From Bacteroidales bacterium UBA1223 (lineage in GTDB: Bacteria; Bacteroidota; Bacteroidia; Bacteroidales; P3): a stretch of DNA of 11,294 bases. Below the pieces are notes generated by a model. It did no database searches and was not told where the DNA came from. It worked only from the letters and a program-made list of their open reading frames with translations. The DNA is taken from assembly GCA_002309155.1 (NCBI GenBank), contig DBXB01000078.1, positions 1 through 11,294 on the forward strand, read 5' to 3'. The position numbers were made by a program, and so were the translations under genes. Every line of letters begins with the position of its first letter. Positions within the stretch are counted from its first letter, which is position 1. Positions 7,615-11,294 of this stretch are shown piece after piece.

Positions 7615-8815
7615 TAACGAACTCAACGCTCTGCTGGACTTTGCCGACAGTCATGCCGGGACTGGTGCTGTGACACTACTGTTACACCGCGACAAATATC
7701 CCGACATCGATATCGAACAGGCAATCCAACAGATTGAAGGCAGAAGGCAAGCGTCGGTCAAATGGCCGACGCTTGTCAGTTGCCGTAATTTTCTTTTTCC
7801 GCCACGACTGAACCGAGAACAGAGTTCATCCGACCTCACCGCAGAATACAAAAGACGACTGGCTGAGAGCCTTGCCAAGGGAAGCATAAGAATCGCCGAC
7901 CTCACCGGCGGCATGGGAATCGACACCCTCCATCTGGCGGAAATCCCTGGAAGCCATGTAGACTACTCGGAACAGGATGAGGAGCTGTGCCTGATAGCAT
8001 CCCACAATTTTACAGCTCTGGGCAAGACAAATATCGACATACATCATGGCGACAGTATGGAATGGCTAAAGCAGACCGACCCCTGCAATACATTCGACAT
8101 AATCGTCATCGACCCCGCACGGCGTGACGGTAAAGGAAGGAAAGTCGCCGCCTTCGAAGACTGCACACCAAATCTGCTGAACAATCTGGAACTGCTGAAA
8201 TCCTGCAGTCGTTGGATGATTGTCAAGGCATCCCCAATGATAGACATAGACAAAGGTCTGTCAGAGTTCAAAGAGACTGCCGAGGTGCATGTGGTGTCGG
8301 TAAAAGGGGAATGCAAAGAGGTGCTGTTCATCGTGGGCGGAGACAACAACCGACCAAAAATCGTCTGCACAGAACTAAACAATTCCGGCATCCAATCCCA
8401 ATTCACATTCAGCCGTGAAGAAGAGGCATCAGCCACTGCGGACTATTGTGACCAAATCGGAAGGTTCATCTACGAACCTGACGCTACAATAATGAAAGCA
8501 GGGCCTTACAAACTGCTGAGTCAACAATACGGGTTGAGGAAGCTAGCCCGCAACACTCATCTATATACCAGCGACGAGATGATATCTGGATGGATTGGCC
8601 GGGTTTTCGAGGTAGAGAAACCTCTGAAACCACGGAAAAAGGAGATACTCTCCGCAATACCCAGCATGAGGGCACATGTTGTGACTCGCAACTATCCATC
8701 CGAGGCCGCGGAACTGCAGAAAAGTCTCGGCATCAAAGAGGGTGGTGACAAATTCATCATTGCCACCACCGTCGGAACAAAGAAGATGGTCTTTCTCTGC
8801 CGAGCCTGCAAATAA
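7595..8815 (+). CDS. Class I SAM-dependent methyltransferase with THUMP-like C-terminal domain
   Basis: A Rossmann methyltransferase core is visible: motif I DLTGGMGID at residues 102-110 (SAM binding), an acidic strand end at YSEQDEELC, and a DPARRD motif at 173-178 that takes the place of the usual motif IV. The order, an N-terminal helical region, the core, then a C-terminal region ending GDKFIIATTVGTKKMVFLCRACK, matches the Bacteroidetes family annotated as THUMP-like-domain methyltransferases, probably acting on RNA. The substrate is unknown. I chose ATG at 7595 (406 residues). An in-frame TTG at 7574 would add seven residues and enlarge the overlap with the nucleotidyltransferase from 20 to 41 nt. 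The overlap suggests translational coupling and one operon with the upstream genes. Confidence 0.85.
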   Translation: MKREFTDNELNALLDFADSHAGTGAVTLLLHRDKYPDIDIEQAIQQIEGRRQASVKWPTLVSCRNFLFPPRLNREQSSSDLTAEYKRRLAESLAKGSIRIADLTGGMGIDTLHLAEIPGSHVDYSEQDEELCLIASHNFTALGKTNIDIHHGDSMEWLKQTDPCNTFDIIVIDPARRDGKGRKVAAFEDCTPNLLNNLELLKSCSRWMIVKASPMIDIDKGLSEFKETAEVHVVSVKGECKEVLFIVGGDNNRPKIVCTELNNSGIQSQFTFSREEEASATADYCDQIGRFIYEPDATIMKAGPYKLLSQQYGLRKLARNTHLYTSDEMISGWIGRVFEVEKPLKPRKKEILSAIPSMRAHVVTRNYPSEAAELQKSLGIKEGGDKFIIATTVGTKKMVFLCRACK

Positions 8816-8822
8816 TACTCTA

Positions 8823-8920
8823 TTTTCGCATTTCTTTCGTTATTTTCGCATGCTTTCGCATTCATTTTTATTGCGAAAAGGTGCGAACAGTGCGAAATTA
8901 TGCGAAAATTACTTTCGCAT
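8823..8920. repeat. Cluster of eight TTTCGCA / TGCGAA-type inverted repeats
   Basis: Four plus-orientation units end at 8831, 8851, 8861 and 8920 (TTTTCGCAT, TTTTCGCAT, TTTCGCAT, TTTCGCAT). Between the third and fourth lie four inverse units (TTGCGAAAA at 8871, GTGCGAAC at 8881, TGCGAAAT at 8891, ATGCGAAAAT at 8900). A degenerate TTTCGTTA sits at 8836. ATTTTCGCAT (8842-8851) pairs perfectly over 10 bp with ATGCGAAAAT (8900-8909), with shorter inner units able to nest inside. The cluster lies directly after the methyltransferase stop and upstream of the rplM promoter. It may act as a 3' processing or termination structure, or be a dispersed genomic repeat. No gene or U-tract terminator is seen in it. 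Confidence 0.8.
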
Positions 8921-8991
8921 AAAGAAGGGATTCATCACCCCTAATCCAAACAGTTTCTGAGGACTAATAAAAAAAGAAATTAACAAAAAAA

Positions 8992-9022
8992 TTTGTCAGT
9001 ATTGAAAAAGTATGTAATTTTG
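8992..9022 (+). promoter_or_regulatory. Bacteroidetes-type promoter for rplM-rpsI
   Basis: The -33 box TTTG (8992-8995) is followed by exactly 19 nt and the -7 box TAATTTTG (9015-9022), a full match to the TAnnTTTG consensus. Transcription should begin around 9028-9030, producing a leader of about 175 nt before rplM. This is the best plus-strand promoter in the window and fits the strong expression expected of ribosomal protein genes. Confidence 0.8.
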
Positions 9023-9027
9023 CAAAC

Positions 9028-9205
9028 TCTAATAATGATGTCAGAGAAGATGATTACCCGTTCAATATTCTCTGCATCAGATTGATACAGTAGTCAAGGG
9101 GTTATCCGTCACACCTTGTCCGACTGTTGAAATCAGGAGAAAAAGGAATCGGACAGCGCCAAAAACGCTGTTGAAAAAAAATTGAACATCATCGTAAATT
9201 AAAAA
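9028..9205 (+). promoter_or_regulatory. Structured 5' leader of rplM, candidate ribosomal-protein autoregulatory element
   Basis: The leader can fold into three consecutive helices. Helix 1 pairs GATG-T-CAGAGAA (9037-9048) with TTCTCTGCATC (9068-9078), 11 bp with one bulged T. Helix 2 is layered: GATT (9080-9083) with AATC (9131-9134), ACAGT (9087-9091) with ACTGT (9123-9127), and CAAGG (9095-9099) with CCTTG (9114-9118). Helix 3 pairs ACAGCG (9153-9158) with CGCTGT (9166-9171), close to the start codon. An A-rich stretch follows before ATG. Binding by L13 or S9 to repress translation is the obvious model but is inferred. Leaders for L13 are known in Firmicutes, and I recall candidates being proposed in Bacteroidia, but I cannot confirm a match here. 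Confidence 0.55.
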
Positions 9206-9661
9206 ATGAGTACATTAAGTTACAAAACCGTATCGGCCAATAAAAATACTGTACAGAAAGAATGGGTACTGGTCGATGCAGAAAACCAGACCGTTGGCCG
9301 TCTCGCCACTCGCGTAGCCAACATCTTGAGAGGCAAAACAAAGCCTTGTTACACTCCGCACGTTGATTGCGGCGACAACGTTATCATCATCAACGCCGAG
9401 AAGATTGTCTTCACCGGCAAAAAGATGACTGACAAGATTTATCAGCATTATACCGGATATCCCGGAGGACAGCGTGAGACAACACCCGCCAAAGTGTTGG
9501 CAACTCATCCCGAGCGTATTCTTGAACATGCCATCCGTGGTATGCTTCCCAAGAACAGACTGGGTGACGCCCTCTACCGCAACCTCCACATCTATGCCGG
9601 CAGCGAGCACCCTCATCAGGCTCAGAACCCCAAAGTCATCAACATTAACGATATAAGATAA
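9206..9661 (+). CDS. rplM: 50S ribosomal protein L13 (uL13)
   Basis: This 151-residue protein is a full-length L13, an early-assembling large-subunit protein that binds 23S rRNA. Diagnostic segments are WVLVDAENQTVGRLATRVA near residue 20, GDNVIIINAEKIVFTGKK in the middle, YTGYPGG, and the C-terminal GMLPKNRLGDALYRNLHIYA and GSEHPHQAQNP. The length is normal. The start ATG at 9206 follows an A-rich tract with no Shine-Dalgarno site. rpsI follows after a single base, the conserved bacterial L13-S9 pair. Confidence 0.97.
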   Translation: MSTLSYKTVSANKNTVQKEWVLVDAENQTVGRLATRVANILRGKTKPCYTPHVDCGDNVIIINAEKIVFTGKKMTDKIYQHYTGYPGGQRETTPAKVLATHPERILEHAIRGMLPKNRLGDALYRNLHIYAGSEHPHQAQNPKVININDIR

Positions 9662-9662
9662 T

Positions 9663-10052
9663 ATGGAGCAAGTAATCAACACTATAGGAAGAAGAAAAAC
9701 CGCTGTTGCCCGTGTTTATATGAAACCCGGCAGCGGTAAGATTATCGTCAACAACAGGGATTATAAAGAGTACTTCCCCACTGGTCCACTGCAGTTCATC
9801 GTCAACCAGGCTTTCCAGATTGTCGATGCCGAGGGTAAATGGGATGTCAAAGCCAACCTCGATGGTGGCGGAATCACCGGTCAGGCTGAAGCTCTGAGAA
9901 TGGCTATCGCCCGTGCTCTTTGCGAGAACAACGTCGAAGATCGCCCCGCTCTGAAGGCCAAGAGCCTCCTTATGCGTGACCCCCGTATGGTTGAACGTAA
10001 GAAACCCGGCCAGCCCAAAGCTCGCAAACGCTTCCAGTTCAGCAAGCGTTAA
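9663..10052 (+). CDS. rpsI: 30S ribosomal protein S9 (uS9)
   Basis: This 129-residue protein is full-length S9. The N-terminal IGRRKTAVARVYMKPGSGKI, the signature GGGITGQAEALRMAIARAL at residues 68-86, and the basic C-terminus ending FQFSKR are all characteristic. The final Arg of the S9 tail reaches the P-site tRNA anticodon stem in the small subunit. The start lies one nucleotide beyond the rplM stop, so translation is probably coupled. Confidence 0.97.
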   Translation: MEQVINTIGRRKTAVARVYMKPGSGKIIVNNRDYKEYFPTGPLQFIVNQAFQIVDAEGKWDVKANLDGGGITGQAEALRMAIARALCENNVEDRPALKAKSLLMRDPRMVERKKPGQPKARKRFQFSKR

Positions 10053-10071
10053 TATTTATTATGGATTACGG

Positions 10072-10125
10072 ATTTTGAATACATATTCATATTATTATTC
10101 AAAATTCATCATTCATAATTCAGAA
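10072..10125. repeat. AT-rich ATTCA-type intergenic repeat with hairpin
   Basis: ATTTTGAATA (10072-10081) and TATTCAAAAT (10096-10105) form a perfect 10-bp inverted repeat. ATTCA recurs about five times through 10121. The element sits 20 nt after rpsI. It could end or weaken rplM-rpsI transcription, but no T-run follows the stem, so I do not call it an intrinsic terminator. Similar AT-rich pieces are common between genes in Bacteroidales (from memory). Confidence 0.55.
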
Positions 10126-10159
10126 GTAAAAAACAGTTTAGTATCCAAATCGCTGAGAC

Positions 10160-10260
10160 TCTGTCCGGTTGACACTTCGGCGGCATAAGACCGCTGAAAA
10201 ACCGGGCCAAAAGGACTACTTGACGATTGGTTAACAAAGGAACGTAAACAAATTAAAAAA
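10160..10260 (+). promoter_or_regulatory. Structured leader of rpsB, candidate S2 autoregulatory element
   Basis: A two-level hairpin is visible. The outer stem CCGGTT (10165-10170) pairs with AACCGG (10200-10205). The inner stem TTCGGCGG (10176-10183) pairs with CCGCTGAA (10191-10198), 8 bp including one G-U, around a 7-nt loop CATAAGA. GTCC (10163-10166) could alternatively pair with GGAC (10213-10216), which would open the outer stem. An A-rich stretch then leads to the rpsB ATG. This GC-rich fold stands out in AT-rich surroundings and sits where S2 leaders are known in other bacteria. No clear TAnnTTTG promoter is visible between rpsI and rpsB, so the leader may be internal to a longer transcript. 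Confidence 0.5.
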
Positions 10261-11106
10261 ATGACAGAATTAAAATTCGAAGAATTACTTGAGGCTGGTT
10301 GCCACTTTGGTCACCTCAAGAGAAAATGGAATCCCAAAATGGCTCCTTACATCTTCAAGGAGCACAACGGCATTCATGTTATCGACCTCCAGAAGACCAT
10401 TGCCAAAGCTGACGAAGCAGCTGCCGCATTGAAGCAGATTGCCCGCTCAGGCAAGAAGGTCCTGTTTGTCGCTACCAAGAAACAAGCCAAGGACGTCGTA
10501 GCCGAAATGGTTAAGGCCGTTGACATGCCTTTCGTCACCGAGCGTTGGCCTGGCGGTATGCTGACCAACTTCACCACCATCCGCAAAGCCGTCAAGAAGA
10601 TGAACTCTCTTGACCAGATGATGAACGACAAGGATTTCCAGAATATTTCCAAACGTGAACGTCTGCAGGTTCAGCGTGAACGTGCTAAACTCGACAAGAA
10701 CCTCGGAAGCATCGCCGACCTGACTCGCCTTCCCAGCGCTCTGTTTGTCATCGACATCAACAAAGAGCACATTGCCGTAGCAGAAGCACGCAGACTTAAC
10801 ATCCCCACTTTCGCTCTTGTCGACACCAACTGCAACCCTGACCTTATCGATTTCCCGATTCCTGCCAACGATGATGCATCGAAGTCGATCGCCGCTATTC
10901 TTAAATATATGGTCGAGGCTATCCAGGAAGGTCTGAACGAGCGTATGCTTGACAAAGAGAACAACGTCGCCGTCGAGGAAGAAGAGACCGAAGTGGCTGA
11001 GAAACCCGCCACCGAGGAAGGAAAACCCGAGACCCGCGAAGACGGCCGTCCCCGCAGACCTAGAAGAAAGAGCACTACTAACAACACCCCTAAGGAAGGA
11101 GAGTAA
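10261..11106 (+). CDS. rpsB: 30S ribosomal protein S2 (uS2)
   Basis: This 281-residue protein is S2, a small-subunit protein assembled late at the head-body junction. Characteristic segments are LLEAGCHFGHLKRKWNPKMA near the N-terminus, VLFVATKKQAKDVV, the RWPGGMLTNFTTI segment, and PSALFVIDINKEHIAVAEA followed by IPTFALVDTNCNPDLIDFPI. Residues 231-281 form a charged, probably disordered tail: first acidic (VEEEETEVAEKPATEE), then basic (GRPRRPRRKSTTNN). S2 of many bacteria is near 240 residues; a longer tail is usual in Bacteroidetes. tsf begins 4 nt after the stop region, the widespread rpsB-tsf pair. Confidence 0.97.
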   Translation: MTELKFEELLEAGCHFGHLKRKWNPKMAPYIFKEHNGIHVIDLQKTIAKADEAAAALKQIARSGKKVLFVATKKQAKDVVAEMVKAVDMPFVTERWPGGMLTNFTTIRKAVKKMNSLDQMMNDKDFQNISKRERLQVQRERAKLDKNLGSIADLTRLPSALFVIDINKEHIAVAEARRLNIPTFALVDTNCNPDLIDFPIPANDDASKSIAAILKYMVEAIQEGLNERMLDKENNVAVEEEETEVAEKPATEEGKPETREDGRPRRPRRKSTTNNTPKEGE

Positions 11107-11109
11107 ACA

Positions 11110-11294
11110 ATGGCAAATATCACAGCACAACAGGTTAATGAACTGCGTCAGCTCACCGGCGTAGGTATGATGGACTGCAAGAAAGCCTTGGTTGAATGCG
11201 ACGGCGATGTGCAGAAAGCCATCGAGTTGCTTCGTCAGAAAGGTCAGAAGATGGCCGCAAAGCGTGCCGACCGCGACGCCAACGAAGGTTGCGT
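11110..11294 (+). CDS. tsf: Elongation factor Ts, N-terminal part, cut by window end
   Basis: Only the first 61 codons plus two bases are in the window. They encode the N-terminal UBA-like domain of EF-Ts: MANITAQQVNELRQLTGVGM then MDCKKALVECDGDVQKAIEL. This region contains the TGVGMMDCKKAL signature and the following KGQKMAAKRADR segment that leads into the core domain. EF-Ts releases GDP from EF-Tu during elongation. The start lies 3 nt after the rpsB stop, so the two genes are co-transcribed. Confidence 0.96.
   Translation, partial: MANITAQQVNELRQLTGVGMMDCKKALVECDGDVQKAIELLRQKGQKMAAKRADRDANEGC

Noticed and set aside
6739..7626. 295-codon minus-strand open frame opposite the nucleotidyltransferase
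   Set aside because: It is codon-aligned with a clearly recognisable nucleotidyltransferase carrying an intact signature, and its own product is low-information Val/Gly/His-rich sequence.
8823..8920. TTTCGCA cluster as a replication origin with DnaA boxes
   Set aside because: The units do not resemble the TTATCCACA DnaA box, and no dnaA, dnaN or parAB gene is nearby.
8823..8920. CRISPR array
   Set aside because: Repeats are only 7-10 bp, alternate in orientation, and spacing is irregular; no cas gene is present.
10072..10105. Intrinsic terminator after rpsI
   Set aside because: The stem is AT-only apart from one pair and is not followed by a T-run, so termination cannot be claimed from sequence.
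10447..11130. 227-codon minus-strand open frame opposite rpsB
   Set aside because: It covers the unmistakable S2 coding sequence and has no recognisable features; it is an effect of biased codon use.

Overview
The window looks like a chromosomal segment of a Bacteroidales bacterium, plausibly Muribaculaceae or Prevotellaceae (the family is my inference). Four things point there: a secreted protein ending in a type IX secretion sorting domain; two promoters of the Bacteroidetes form TTTG-N19-TAnnTTTG; A-rich upstream regions in place of Shine-Dalgarno sites; and a DUF4292-type lipoprotein next to a TPR lipoprotein, with the ribosomal order rplM-rpsI-rpsB-tsf. No phage, transposase, tRNA, rRNA or CRISPR is visible.

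Layout. Positions 1-2585 (minus strand) hold a secreted T9SS cargo protein of at least 861 residues, cut by the window edge a few residues before its end. A 239-nt divergent gap contains its promoter. On the plus strand follows an envelope and housekeeping run: a TPR lipoprotein (2825-4507), a 136-nt palindromic repeat element (about 4523-4658), a DUF4292 lipoprotein with no ATG start (4682-5470), a LolA-like periplasmic protein (5482-6240), the tRNA adenosine deaminase tadA (overlapping it by 4 nt), a sugar-phosphate-type nucleotidyltransferase, and a class I SAM methyltransferase with a THUMP-like C-terminus. The close spacing from 4682 to 8815 suggests one transcript.

The 390-nt gap 8816-9205 has three parts: a cluster of eight TTTCGCA/TGCGAAA-type repeats, a very good promoter, and a structured leader of about 175 nt before rplM. 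rplM (L13) and rpsI (S9) are nearly contiguous. A 208-nt gap with an AT-rich hairpin and a second strong two-level hairpin then leads into rpsB (S2) and the beginning of tsf (EF-Ts).

The protein genes are ordinary. The signals worth a second look are in the gaps: the heptad-built palindrome that reaches the 5' end of the DUF4292 gene, the TTTCGCA repeat cluster, and the two candidate autoregulatory leaders ahead of rplM and rpsB. I see no convincing new multi-gene system.
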